Part shown: piece by piece, positions 52,749 to 63,871 of the stretch | How positions within the stretch are numbered: the stretch's first letter is position 1 | Layout of the letters: each line of letters opens with the position of its first letter | DNA from: Oncomelania hupensis | Lineage: Eukaryota > Mollusca > Gastropoda > Littorinimorpha > Pomatiopsidae | Assembly: GCA_036898135.1 (NCBI GenBank) | Contig: CM072522.1 | Span: 11,408,030-11,472,029, forward strand | Direction of reading: 5' to 3' | DNA length: 64,000 bases | The notes under the pieces: generated by a model | The model's input: only the letters and a program-made list of their open reading frames with translations | Told to the model about the DNA's origin: nothing | Database searches by the model: none | Made by a program: the position numbers and the translations under genes

Positions 52749-53241
52749 ACTAGAAAGGCAAATCTCATATGACTCATGCTTCTTATGGAACTTACAATAT
52801 TTAACATGAAAATGAATGCCCAGAAGAGGAAAAGAATGCAAATATCGACTTCGATCTTTCTATGCTCTTGACCTTGAGATGACCTTGACCTCTGGCTACC
52901 AATAGATATCATGTACTATCTGTATCATTATCAATTAAACTACAGCAAAAGCTGTATTAAGCACACACAAAAAACAGTGACCTTGGGATGCCCTTGACCT
53001 TCAGTGACCTTGACCTCCACACGACTTTTCATGCACGATCAAATAACCCAATGTTGCGTACGTACTATTGGTTAGTGTACGACGACCTATTTTAAAAAAT
53101 GTTTTTTGCAAGGCCTAAAATGATCTCGACTCACACAGATTTTCCTAAATCTTAAAAAAAAAAGTTTGAAGAGGGGGGAGGTGGGGTTTGTGCATGTGTG
53201 TGTGAATAAAAAGACACACATTGATATGCATGGGAGTTAAA
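52749..53241 (+). repeat. R1 repeat copy 8 (internally deleted)
   Basis: It starts with R1 5' words (AAAGGCAAATCTCATATGAC) and jumps from CAAGGCCTAAAATGATCTCG to the 3' end (ATATGCATGGGAGTTAAAA). Confidence 0.85.
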
Positions 53242-54056
53242 AACGGAACAAAACGGTGGCATTACAATGCAAATCATGACCTTGACTTCCCCAGCTCCAA
53301 ATACACTCATGACGTCATGTATGATCACATAAACAAAAGCTGTATTATGTCAAAAAACAATGACCCTGAGATGACAATGACCGTGTCATGACCTTGACCT
53401 CTGATGCTCATATATGATCAAATAACCCAATGTTGAATTCTACTGTTACGACCAATTTTTTTAAAAAGGTTTTTGAGGGCCCAAAATGACCTTTGACCTT
53501 CAAGATCAACGCAAAAATGTAAAATGCATGAAAGATCTATTATCTCTAAATAACACAAGTTTGGACTTTATATCTCTCAGTTTACAGTCAAGGTCACATC
53601 AAAGTACCAATACAAGGCAACTTTGGACTGCTCCAATAGCCTTGACCTTGGTGCTAGGTTGACCAAATTTGCATTGCATGTGTGGTGTCATTGATATCAA
53701 TCATGCATCAAAGAATCATACAGGTGAAAATTTATTTTCATTGATACTTTTGACTAACATTTTTTTAAACTGAAAGTGAAGTCATTTATTCCATGATCAT
53801 TTTCGAGGTCTCGTGGATACACTGTCTCACCAAGTTTGGCTGTGATAGATGAAATACGTTCCGATATATTAAACCAGTTTTGCACTGTATATGAACAGAG
53901 GACGGACAAAGAGACGGATAATTCTTAAAATTTGTGAAAATGTCATTTTTGGAATATTTAAGACTTGTACAGATTTGCAAACATCTGGAAATAAATTGGG
54001 GTTGGATGGGGGGTGGTGAAAACATACTCGAACTGCTCTGCATGGGAGTCAAAAAA
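53242..54056 (+). repeat. R1 repeat copy 9, in tandem with copy 8
   Basis: It begins directly after copy 8 (AACGGAACAAAACGGTGGCA, an internal R1 position) and ends CTCTGCATGGGAGTCAAAAA. Head-to-tail arrangement. Confidence 0.85.
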
Positions 54057-54106
54057 AATCCAGCCAGCGCTAATTTCATTGCTCTCTCGTGGCTCATTGG
54101 AAGGTT

Positions 54107-54187
54107 CCTGGAAGGTTCATAAATGTTCACAAATACTGAGAACCTAAAAACACAAAAAGGTCTGTGAACCTTTACGAACTTCCAGGC
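54107..54187. repeat. small inverted repeat (~80 bp)
   Basis: CCTGGAAGGTTCATAAATGT and the reverse complement of ACCTTTACGAACTTCCAGG pair with a few mismatches. Possible MITE remnant. Confidence 0.5.
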
Positions 54188-54189
54188 CA

Positions 54190-55263
54190 TCAATCATTCA
54201 GTATTACTATTATTCAGTTGTCTGGAGTAGGTGCATAAAGCAGCAAAATGGCACCTTGAGTTGATCCTGTTTTTTGGCCAGTGCCAGGAGCAGCTCTTGA
54301 TTCCAAACTAAACACTCCTTCCACTCCCTACCCTCATACAATCATTACAGTTTAGTCTTTGCTTTACACAGACCCGTGCGCGCCCACACACACACTACAT
54401 AACTATTTTGTTATGTTACAGCATTCTCAAAACATCAAGAAACATCCATTCACATGGTTACAATGGTTGATATAACTAGTTATTCTCTAGATTATTTTTT
54501 TTAAAAACACCTCAGTATAACAAACAAAACAACATTGTCAGCACACAGCATGATTCAAACCACTAGTGTCAAAAAACAGCTAGAGTCACACGTTTCACTA
54601 GTTGCAAGTCTACAGTTGAAGAGACCTAGTCAAGTACAGGCATAGGAAAAAAACCTCAGTACAGGCATGAGGAGTTGCACAACAATATTACCTTAAATGT
54701 AAATGGACACTTAGCGTAGTCTACAGTTCTACTGATCAACCGCCAAATCATCTACTACCCCAAATCTAAACTCGAGCTGCTGAAAGGATAAAAGAATGAA
54801 ATCTCAAAGAACAAATGTACTTTTTGTCTGTTAAAAGTGTTCCAAGCAATTTCTTGGGGAAGGGTGTGTGTGTAATTAGACAAAAAGCAATATTGCATTG
54901 CATTGTTTTGAATTGCACTGCTGTGTATTTATTGCATTGCATTGTGTTGTTTTGTATTCTATTCAATCGAGCAACAAGACTTATTCGGCAAAACCACACA
55001 ATAGTTCGATCATCCTCACTACAAGATCCACTGAAACTAGTGAAAGAACAAGTCACTATGTCAGTAAATATTTCATATTTGTCTGCTAAAACCAAATCAC
55101 CAACACCAACACAGGGTTCAGCCTGACACAAAAAAGCTATGGGCCATTGGGCCCCTCAGATCAAATTTCAATGGGCCATGATTTCAGCAGTAATTTACGT
55201 ACATGTATGTAAAAGATAACCTGGATATATTATTACAGAAATTAAAACAAAATAGATTATTGT
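54190..55263. other. no gene recognised
   Basis: ATTGCATTGCATTGT-type low-complexity text lies at about 54892-54955. A possible TIR start at 55117 was not confirmed. Confidence 0.5.
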
Positions 55264-55273
55264 GAGTGTGCAT

Positions 55274-56770
55274 TCGCTGAAGAAAGGGAAGTCAGCGGGA
55301 GTGGACAACATACCAGCGGAACTGCTACAAGCAGGAGGAGAAGCGATGACTGATGCTCTCACCACTATCTGTAACAAGATCTGGCAGAGTGGGGAATGGC
55401 CTACACCATGGACCCAGTCGCTTGTCATCACTCTTCCTAAAAAAGGTAACCTTCAGGAGTGTGAAAATTACCGCACCATCAGCCTCATCAGCCATCCCAG
55501 CAAGGTCCTCCTGAAAATAATACTCAACAGGTTGAAACCACAAGCTGAACAAATCATAGCTGAAGAACAAGCAGGATTCATGGCAGGGCGAAGTACCACT
55601 GAACAGATTTTCAACCTCAGAATAATCTGTGAGAAATACCTTCAGCACCAACAACATCTATATCATGTGTTCATAGACTTCAAGAAGGCATTTGACCGAG
55701 TCTGGCATGCAGCTCTATGGGCAACCATGAAAGTGTACAACATCAGCCCTAAAATCATAGAAGTCATCAAAAGCCTGTATGACAAGGCTACCAGTGCAGT
55801 CCTCCATAACAGCGTCATCGGGAACTGGTTCAGAACAACAATCGGTGTGCGTCAAGGATGCCTACTCTCTCCAACACTCTTCAACATCTTCCTAGAGCGC
55901 ATCATGTCAGATGCTCTTGCAGATCACGAAGGCACAGTCAGCATAGGGGGCAGAGCAATCTCCAATCTTCGTTTTGCGGATGATATTGATGGATTGGCTG
56001 GAGAGGAACAAGAACTTGAACAGCTTGTACAGAGGCTTGACACCACCTCCAGAGCTTATGGAATGGAAATAAGTGCAGAGAAGACCAAAATGATGACCAA
56101 CAACACCAATGGCATCAACACGGACATCAAAGTACAAGGCCAATCCCTCAACACAGTGCACAGCTTCAAATATTTAGGAGCCATTGTGTCAGACAATGGG
56201 TCTCGACAGGAAGTCCTCTCCAGGATCGCACAAACAACTGCTGCCCTGACAAGGTTGAAGCCCATTTGGAAAGACAGAACCATCAGTCTACATTCCAAAG
56301 TAAGACTGCTGCGATCTCTGGTCATCTCCATCTTCCTATATGCTTGCGAAGCATGGACCCTCACAGCAGATCTCCAACGAAGAATACAAAGCATGGAGAT
56401 GAGGTGCTACAGAAGACTTCTGTGCATTTCCTATACCCAACACACCACCAACGTTGAAGTCCGACAGACCATCACACAAGCCATTGGACAACACGATGAC
56501 CTGCTCACAGTGGTGAAGAAACGGAAACTCCGATGGTATGGCCACGTCACCAGATCATCAGGCCTTGCAAAGACCATTCTGCAAGGCACAGTGCAAGGAG
56601 GTAGAAGAAGGGGGAGACCGAAAAAGAGGTGGGAGGACAACATTCGAGAATGGACTGGTTTGACACTGAGCGAAGCCATGAGGGCTGCTGAGGACAGAGA
56701 AAGATGGAGTATGCTGGTTAAGCGATCATCTGTGGTGCCCCTACGACCTTCGGGTTATGGGACAGGATAG
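55274..56770 (+). CDS. RTE-clade reverse transcriptase, C-terminal ~500 residues
   Basis: Motifs in order: KKGKSAGVDNIPAELLQ, ENYRTISLISHPSKVLLKII, EEQAGFMAGRSTTEQIFNLR, VFIDFKKAFDRVWH, GVRQGCLLSPTLFNIFLE, LRFADDIDGL (catalytic Asp pair), SFKYLGAIVSDNGS, and a C-terminus with KLRWYGHVTR and GGRRRGRPKKRW. These are typical of RTE-like ORF2. The frame is open upstream into flanking DNA to an ATG at 55262, which is not native to the element. The endonuclease is lost by 5' truncation, so this copy cannot move alone, although the RT core looks intact. Confidence 0.95.
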   Translation, partial: SLKKGKSAGVDNIPAELLQAGGEAMTDALTTICNKIWQSGEWPTPWTQSLVITLPKKGNLQECENYRTISLISHPSKVLLKIILNRLKPQAEQIIAEEQAGFMAGRSTTEQIFNLRIICEKYLQHQQHLYHVFIDFKKAFDRVWHAALWATMKVYNISPKIIEVIKSLYDKATSAVLHNSVIGNWFRTTIGVRQGCLLSPTLFNIFLERIMSDALADHEGTVSIGGRAISNLRFADDIDGLAGEEQELEQLVQRLDTTSRAYGMEISAEKTKMMTNNTNGINTDIKVQGQSLNTVHSFKYLGAIVSDNGSRQEVLSRIAQTTAALTRLKPIWKDRTISLHSKVRLLRSLVISIFLYACEAWTLTADLQRRIQSMEMRCYRRLLCISYTQHTTNVEVRQTITQAIGQHDDLLTVVKKRKLRWYGHVTRSSGLAKTILQGTVQGGRRRGRPKKRWEDNIREWTGLTLSEAMRAAEDRERWSMLVKRSSVVPLRPSGYGTG

Positions 56771-56780
56771 GATAGGATAG
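55274..56780 (+). mobile_element. RTE-type LINE, 5'-truncated recent insertion
   Basis: A perfect 10-bp duplication GAGTGTGCAT lies at 55264-55273 and 56781-56790. The element starts inside the RT domain, runs without a stop or frameshift to the end of ORF2, and finishes with a short (GGATA)n tail. The endonuclease domain is missing. Exact flanks and an open frame suggest a young insertion. Confidence 0.93.
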
Positions 56781-56830
56781 GAGTGTGCATGTGTTGTGAA
56801 GCATGTTTACCAACAAAACACTAACCAGAA

Positions 56831-57319
56831 CAGGGATCAGTATTTTGTCTTGACTCGGGGCTCACACAATCATCTTGCGTAGGATTAGCGGCGGTAGACT
56901 GTAGTTTAACAGCAGCAAACGACAGTCTAGACTGTCCTACCTCAAGTTTAGGTATTTTGAGGGGGGGGGAGGGGGGGGGGGGGGGGCGGGGCATTTTCAA
57001 AGCGCGCGGCACAAAGAAAAACACAAAATCCTCCTTGCACGGACACAACATACGCGCAGACGATAGCAAATTCTGATTTGGAAGAACCGTACAACACTTC
57101 TTATTGGCTGAAAGATCAACATCCGGGCCCTCATAGCCAATCGCTGAACTTGCCTTAGCAAAAGCACGTTTGTCGCCTCCAATACAGTGCACTGTTATTG
57201 TGGTGGCGCACTGGTACCAAAAATTGAAGCGCCATTCGGCCCCTGGCAAGAATTGTAGATGGGTCATTTTTAATTTTGATGCGTCAATGGCGCAGGGCTC
57301 GCTAGTAAACTGATCCCTG
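56831..57319. mobile_element. 489-bp hAT-like non-autonomous element
   Basis: CAGGGATCAGT at the left and ACTGATCCCTG at the right form an exact inverted repeat. Flanks (CCAGAA, CCAACA) give only a weak duplication. On the minus strand a proline-rich start, MPRPPPPPSPPLKIPKLEVG, followed by QSRLSFAAVKL, resembles the start of a hAT protein. Confidence 0.6.
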
Positions 57320-57422
57320 CCAACATTATTACACACTAGTGGTTTTTGTACCCTGGCAAGGTACACAGGTTGCTGTTTAAAATGTAGAGAGACAACTGTT
57401 GTCTGCGAGTTTCATTTGGACG

Positions 57423-57755
57423 ATGATACCTCCCCATGTCCCCCTTGATACCTCACCATACCCCCCTCCCCCTGATATCTCCCCGCCCTCCCCCCCCCCC
57501 CCATGATGCCTCACCATACCCCCTTGATACCTCCCTGAACCCACTTGATACCTCCCCATACCCCCTTGATATCTGCCGTACACCCCTTGTAACCTACCTG
57601 TACCCTTCTTGATACTTCCCCATTGATCGTTTCGCACGTATGGATGAAAGGAATCGACCATCACCATACCCCCTTATATATACCCGTATCCCCGTTATGC
57701 CTACCCATGCCCCTTTAAACCTACCCGTAGCCCCCTTTTACCTACACATACCACC
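57423..57755. repeat. C-rich minisatellite
   Basis: About 15 imperfect units near CCCCCTTGATACCTCCCCAT, with a run of C at 57490-57502. Confidence 0.85.
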
Positions 57756-57771
57756 CCATCCCGATCCTTGG

Positions 57772-57921
57772 TAATAATAATAATAATTATAATAATAATA
57801 ATAATATTGAATATAGAATATTAATACAAATAGAAATCATAAAAAACAAGGTTTTAAAATAAAATTTGATATAAGATATTATAATTATAATAATAATAAT
57901 AATTATTATTATTAGTTTATA

Positions 57922-57960
<39 letters not shown>
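57772..57960. repeat. TAA/TTA microsatellite region
   Basis: (AAT)n runs at about 57773-57805 and 57925-57958, with AT-rich text between. Confidence 0.9.
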
Positions 57961-58041
57961 GTTAAAAGTAAAAAGCCTAAATTAAAAAGAAAAATATCCA
58001 TATTGTAGTGTAAAAAAAACAAATAACTTAAAAAAAAATAT

Positions 58042-58114
58042 GGCCCGCGGGAGATTTGAACTTGGGTCACCTGCACGGTAAGCGAATGTCTTACTAAGTG
58101 AGCTACCAAGGCTT
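58042..58114 (-). pseudogene. tRNA-like sequence (decayed tRNA or SINE head)
   Basis: The minus strand reads GGTAGCTCACTTAGTAAGAC (A-box-like), then ATTCGCTTACCGTGCAGG, then GTGACCCAAGTTCAAATCTC (B-box-like with changes) and CCGCGGGCC. The acceptor stem does not pair well, so a functional tRNA is unlikely. Confidence 0.45.
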
Positions 58115-59879
58115 CGTATAAAGACCATCAATTTTTTGGTCTATATGGGAAAACATGCTGAAACCTCGATTCGATTTTTAATTAATCAAATTTAATTAGT
58201 TAAACACAAAATTTTGTAAGATTGGTGACATGAGTGCAAAAGTGTTTTGAATGGAAATAAAACAAAATTTGCGGTATTACGGAACGGCACGTTCTTGACA
58301 CGGGTTGAATCGAAACCGCGCGCGGAATGAGGCTATTGCAGTTTGTGGACATTTTGTTTATTTATTTATCTCAGAACAGTTAAACGTTCGGTAAGGAAAT
58401 GTCGGCTATAACGATTTCGCTGGTTTTGAGCGCACAGCAGGCCGATCCGCAGCGCCCAGCACCTGCCCAGATCAGTGTCCATACCGGACAAACTTTACAG
58501 TAGATGCGAAGGACTTCCGGCTAAGCAATTTATATATATAGAAGAAGATGTGCTGACTTTTCTTTATAACACAAGTAATGATGTATAGTACTTATATGTA
58601 ATGACTCCTGTCAACAAACTCAGAACACAATGTTATTTGGGACTAAGTCGACAGGAGAAGAAGAACAAAAACGTTACACAACATAAACAATAAGCATTTT
58701 CTGCACTACCTTTTGCTCCACACAGTAGCCCAAAGTTTAAACCACCTTCAGCTGAGAGAATTACCAAGTTATGTAATCACTTACACCAGTTTAAAGTAAT
58801 CACTTGTGACCGCTACCAAACTGTTCAACTATGGTTGCACTCACAGTCACCCCGGAACCAGTTATCTCTGGACCGTTGAAGGGGTAACTTGATCTCCAGT
58901 AAAACAGTGATACTTAACTATGTTTAGACAACTTGGTATTTTTTTCTTGGCAAGTATCAATAGACAAAAGACAATACTGAAAGCAACGAATCTTCCTTGT
59001 AGGTTAATACCGGTTATTACTGCCATAAACTATTTTATGTTCCAAGGACTCTTTCTATACAGTAAACAATGATGCGATGATACTAAAAAACCATAATAAT
59101 ATTGTGATGACGGAAAAACTATTATCGTAAAAGTTTGTGTGTACTCAAAACTGCATTAAAAAAAAAAAAATAAATAAATAAAGACGAAGCTGGTCATTAT
59201 AGAAATTTCAACACAGCAAGCTCTGGTCATTTATAGATGTGCCAACTGCAAAGAAATGTTAGTCATTATAAAGATTTACCACTGACTGGAATACGAGAAT
59301 AACTGCAGCAGACGACAAATTTTCCCGGATTCTGCCGCAGTTTGGACACCCCCAATAATATTACAAATTTAATTGTACGCACAAACAATGTTGCAAATGA
59401 ATGTACTGAATAAGTGATTTTGACGGTCAGATGCTAACAATAAATCACAAAATACTGAGGGAACTCCCACGCATAATGATAGCATAAAACGGACGTTGGA
59501 AAGTTTTTTCAACACGCTGAAGTTGGCTGAAAAAAAACCTGAAAATTACTTTCAGGCCAGCCGGCGAGGCTGACTGATAGAATCATAGAATGAATATAGT
59601 TAGCTATGTACAAACAACAAAAAACACAAAAATTGCTGTCGAAATTTGTTTTATAGAAAAATCTGTAAGTGACTGGTAATAACATTTTGGCGTAAACTAA
59701 AAACCATGAAAATACTAAAACGTGAAAATCACAGGACATCTTGCGCAGCTGCCGCAGTGAGGAACCGTTGATTCCGTCTCAAATCAGATAATAGAAATGA
59801 CCTCCAAAGACTAAAGACTGACTCGACATAAACCGTATGAATAAACATGGAAAGACATGATACAAAGATAGCCAAATAC
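58115..59879. other. no gene recognised
   Basis: Mixed-composition DNA with CpG-containing text at 58260-58520. No splice-consistent coding exon was found. Confidence 0.45.
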
Positions 59880-59990
59880 CTTGATAATTTCGCTGAATAG
59901 GCCTACGTTTTGTTATCTTTTAGCGGCGGTTGATAGACTAGAGGACACCCTGTGGCCTTGAGAGCAAGGAGACAACAGCCTCGCTATCGA
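59880..59990 (-). promoter_or_regulatory. possible noncoding first exon/promoter on the minus strand
   Basis: AAG|GTATTTG is a fair donor at 59880. Upstream on the minus strand the text is more GC-rich. A CArG box (CCAAATATGG, 60018-60027) lies a further ~40-130 bp upstream. It could be the PK promoter, but nothing links the two directly. Confidence 0.2.
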
Positions 59991-60244
59991 GCCTTATTAC
60001 GAATGCTCGTTGCAGGGCCAAATATGGAATAAACAAGCCTAGGTTTGGGCATACTGATTGGTTGCAACTGGAACCGGTTCCAGTGAAACACGTTTCTCAC
60101 TAAACTCCGTAGGCTTATGACACGGAAAATTCATTATAAAGAGTTCAGGGCCTATGACATGGAAAATCGGTCCAGTAGTCACCTATATGCGAAAGTGTCG
60201 TGTGACTATAATCTACAAACAACAACAACAACGACATGGATTTA

Positions 60245-60325
60245 GTTAGTTATCGTCCCCTATACGCTTAATGTGTCCGGGGACGTAAATTTTACTCAAA
60301 AAACAACAACAACAACAACAAAAAG
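60245..60325 (+). mobile_element. tiny stem-loop retroposon (81 bp)
   Basis: A perfect 10-bp duplication CATGGATTTA (60235-60244, 60326-60335) brackets GTCCCCTATACGC-TTAATG and TGTCCGGGGACGT, followed by a (CAA)n tail. GTCCCC pairs with GGGGAC. A second copy is at 60655-60714. Confidence 0.8.
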
Positions 60326-60575
60326 CATGGATTTATGTGAGTAGAGCATGTATAAGTAGATGTCGAGTATAAGCATGGACTCCATAAATAATAAATTAAG
60401 TGGTCGATTGCTTCGAATTTCGCTTTTTTCCCCGTTCAAAACAAATGTGTGCCTTTATCTCAATAATAACTTAACTGAATTTGATTATTTTTGTAATATG
60501 CAGATTCCTACTAATTTAATTATTACATGCTTATTTGTCGGCTATTTATTTCGACGTGTACTTGTCTGGAAATAC

Positions 60576-61282
60576 CCCCCCCCCCTCCCCCCTCCTCTCT
60601 TTGGGATGCCGGGGGTTTCAGTATAAATAGTATCCCCACTTTCTGGTATTTTAGGACCCTTGTCCCCTATACGCAATGTGTCCGGGGACGTTAATCTACC
60701 TAATGAAATGAAATGGTATTTTAGTGCTTTAAATTCCCACTGTTGTTGTTGTCTTTCTCATTTGTTCTTTCTCATTCCTGCTCTGTTCTATCAATCTAGC
60801 TGCTATATTATCTTCTTCTTCGCTAGACCAGTCACCTACATTTTTTCTTGAAAACTCTTCCGGGACAAGACTCCTCATTTGTGTGTGAGGTCATTTCTTA
60901 GATACCATCTATGCATGGTCTGTTGGATCAGCTTGGAAATATTGGACGCTTTCTGCCAGGTGGTCACTAGGGCTTCCTATGATGTTATTATTTAGCAATG
61001 TATGCATTTTATATGTATTTGTGTTTTGTTGATAATTTATAATGATGTTTGTATTTTATTTTGTTTTTGTAAACGGGGGTTCGATAAATCAGAGTACAGC
61101 CTCAGCGTCCCCTGCGTGGGATGTCTTTATAGTGACTGCATGGCTGGTGGAGAGCCTTCAGTTTTGCCATTAGGGTTGTTTCAGCGGATCTTTTATGTGG
61201 GTCAGGGGGTGTCTGGTCCTGATTTGGCTCTGAAGAGTCCGCTGGACCTAAAGCAAAAATCATGTAATGTAATGTAATGTAA
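60576..61282 (+). mobile_element. Element A retroposon, near full-length
   Basis: A perfect 13-bp duplication TGTCTGGAAATAC (60563-60575, 61283-61295) defines the ends. It contains the same text as 20594-21295 in the opposite direction and ends TAAAGCAAAAATCATGTAAT with a (TAATG)n tail. It is itself interrupted at 60655-60714. Confidence 0.9.
60655..60714 (+). mobile_element. tiny stem-loop retroposon inside Element A (60 bp)
   Basis: A perfect 10-bp duplication GGTATTTTAG (60645-60654, 60715-60724) brackets TGTCCCCTATACGCAATGTG and TCCGGGGACG, with an (AATGA)-type tail. Confidence 0.85.
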
Positions 61283-61706
61283 TGTCTGGAAATACATTTC
61301 AATGACTTGGACTTGTTTTTGTTGTTGTAACATTCTTAAATATCGCTTTTTGGCTCTCATGCAGCCAGCATAATAACCACAGCCATCCCCACCCTTTATA
61401 TTTATAATGATAAATTGATGATAAATGACTTATTGAGACTATATTGTGTTGCATAAGTTTGGCAGGTTTGTATTACTGGAGTTCCAAGTGGGTATACATG
61501 CACATGCTGCAGCAGATCAAAAGGAATAACAATAAAAGCATAGATAACAGAAAATCAGGGAATAACACAAGCCAAAGCAAATTGAATGCTTTAAGACCCA
61601 CAATTTATTTTAAATTTCACACATTCATAAACACCAATTTTGTTTGATATAGGAAATAAGAATACACCAGAAGAATGCTTATTCAAAACAGTCATTAAAG
61701 CCTATA

Positions 61707-62758
61707 CAGTGGGACCTCTCTACAACGACCTTGAAAATGTTGACAAAAATCGGTCTTTATAGAGAGGGGTCTTTATAGAGAGGGGTCTTTACAGAGGGGT
61801 AGAGAGTTTACCTTTCAGTACATCTTTTTTTGTTATTAAAGAAATAAACTCAACTGTGTATTGTTTACAACACACGTACCACACATACACTCAGTAAAAC
61901 TGTTTGTATACTGAATCCAGCACATTGCATTTAATAATAAAAATAGAAATAAAATTGGAAATCTCAAACTAAAGGCAATAAAGAACTACGTACATGTATG
62001 TATGCTCTTCAAATTTAAAGCTTTTTAAAAAATGTAAAGAATGTCATCTTTGTCTCGGATAATTCCTTGAATTTGTGTCTTTCCAACTTTAAGACTCTTT
62101 GCGATCGCAATGGCAGTCTCTCCTTTTTTGTGTCTGTTTACAACATTAACTCGATCTTCCAGAGATAAAAAATTTATTTTCTTTGTAGACTCCATCATCC
62201 CATCACGCTTTCTTTGCTTCTTCTCAGTGCCGCGCTCGTGATGTGAATAAAGTGAAATGCAAACCCCAAACGAGTAGAATCTACACCTCGCTCATTCATT
62301 CACATTGCCGTGAGTGTACTCACGGTGATGTGAACTGAATCCCAGTTCTCACCTTCAGTCTGTGCTGATGAAGGCGACAGGATAGTCGCTGAAAGCTACA
62401 CGAGTAAGTAGCCATTTACGCATGTGTGACTTGTCAAAACTCTGTAGCCGATATGAGTAGAATCTAGAATGTGACGTTACAAGATGACGTCAAACTTATA
62501 GAAGATTACTTTATCAGCTGGCGTGTCACATATAGGTACCTGTCTGACTGTGCTGAACAAGATCGTAGACAGTTTTTATTGTGCAGTCATGCCGAGAAAG
62601 TCGCTATACGGTCTGCAAAGATCGGTCGTTAGACGCTATAGCGAGGGAGTCGCTATACTGGTGACAGCAATATAAGGAAATACATCGGTTAAAATAAAAT
62701 GGGTCGTTGTAGAGGGGGAGTCGTTATAGAGGGGGGGTCGTTGTGAGAGGTTCCACTG
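61707..62758. mobile_element. Tigger/pogo-like DNA transposon
   Basis: The ends CAGTGGGACCTCTCTACAAC and the reverse complement of GTTGTGAGAGGTTCCACTG pair closely. TA flanks both sides. Subterminal GGTCTTTATAGAGAGG repeats follow. CAGTGGAACCTC-type ends with TA sites are typical of Tigger/pogo. A fragment of its transposase is on the minus strand. Confidence 0.9.
62025..62198 (-). pseudogene. N-terminal HTH of a Tigger/pogo transposase
   Basis: From ATG at 62198 the frame gives MMESTKKINFLSLEDRVNVV, then NRHKKGETAIAIAKSLKVGK, then TQIQGIIRDKDDIL. This is a pogo/CENP-B-type N-terminal helix-turn-helix. It stops at 62025; the second DNA-binding domain and the DDE domain are missing. Confidence 0.85.
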
Positions 62759-63464
62759 TAGTATATAGGTAATATTTGCATGGAAACAAGAGATAGGTTT
62801 ACTTGCAGTCTTCATATACATTTTAACACCATAATGACTAAAAATTAAATTTTGCTATTTATTAATTTAAAAAAGCACAAAAGATATTTTTTATAAAGGT
62901 AAAGTTTACATTGAAATGACTATATATAGCAGTGCAATGTTATTAATTAACAAAGCACAAAAGAGATTTTTATTAAAAATAAAGTTTACATTGAAATGAC
63001 TATATAACAGGGCTTGCAATGTTTTAAATTAATATATCTATCTATAAACTACAGAAAGATGTTCTCCATAAATGTTAAACTTTATATTAAAATGAATGGC
63101 GGTAAAATATACTGTTAAAAAATTATTAGAAAATCACCAAAACACATGGAGCAGTTATTTTCATATAATGAATACTGATCATTATAAACACAGAGCATGT
63201 TGCAGTTGCAAATCAGACTGCATAGAACAAGATACAAGCCAATGCATAGTATTTTGTATATGAGCTACAATAATAAGCCATAACTGGTGTTTGTGTGTGT
63301 GTGTGTGTGTGTATGTGTGTGTGTGTTAGAGGGTCATTAATTTGTATATATAAGCTTACTGTTAAATAGTTCATGAGTTTTCCTCGTTTTGTTTTCAAGT
63401 TTAAGTTGTTCTGTATTCATGTAAGCGCCTAGGGCTAAGTCTAGATTAGGCACATAAATATTCA
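62759..63464. other. AT-rich stretch with LINE-tail-like end
   Basis: GTAAAGTTTACATTGAAATG text is repeated at about 62900 and 62980. A (TG)n lies at about 63292-63325. AAGCGCCTAGGGCTAAGTC at about 63425 looks like a CR1/L2 3' tail. Confidence 0.45.
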
Positions 63465-63547
63465 ATATAATAATAATAATAATGATATGCTAATAATAAT
63501 AATGATGATAATAATAATGATGATGATGATGATGATGATAAATATAA

Positions 63548-63830
63548 TAATAATACCGGATGCTAATACGCGCTTTACTTCGAATGATTTCGAACTCAAA
63601 GCGCGGCGACCTATACCAACATACACGCTCACGTGCAACAAATATATTACAAACACACAACAAGGACAACAGTATACAAGGCATAAACGTGGTGTAAAGG
63701 CAGGGAGATCGCTATTAGGAAACTGAAAGTAAAATAGTTTTGTATATTTTTAAAATTAATTTGACTGCATCCAATATTATTTTGAAGGGAGGGAGGAAGC
63801 CGGAGTACCCGGAGAGAACCCTCGGTTCAT
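63548..63830 (+). repeat. dispersed repeat B copy 2, in microsatellites
   Basis: It has the same word order as 31592-31880 (TCAAAGCGCGGCGACCTATA, GTGTAAAGGCAGGGAGATCG, GGAGGGAGGAAGCCGGAGTA). (AAT/GAT)n runs flank it on both sides (about 63465-63547 and 63824-63905). Confidence 0.75.
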
Positions 63831-63837
63831 GATGATG

Positions 63838-63871
<34 letters not shown>

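Noticed and set aside
55117..57325. One large hAT element enclosing the RTE insertion
   Set aside because: The left tip CAGGGTTCAG matches the right tip poorly; the pair at 56831-57319 fits better.
58042..58114. Functional tRNA gene
   Set aside because: B-box is altered and the acceptor stem pairs poorly; treated as tRNA-like pseudogene or SINE.
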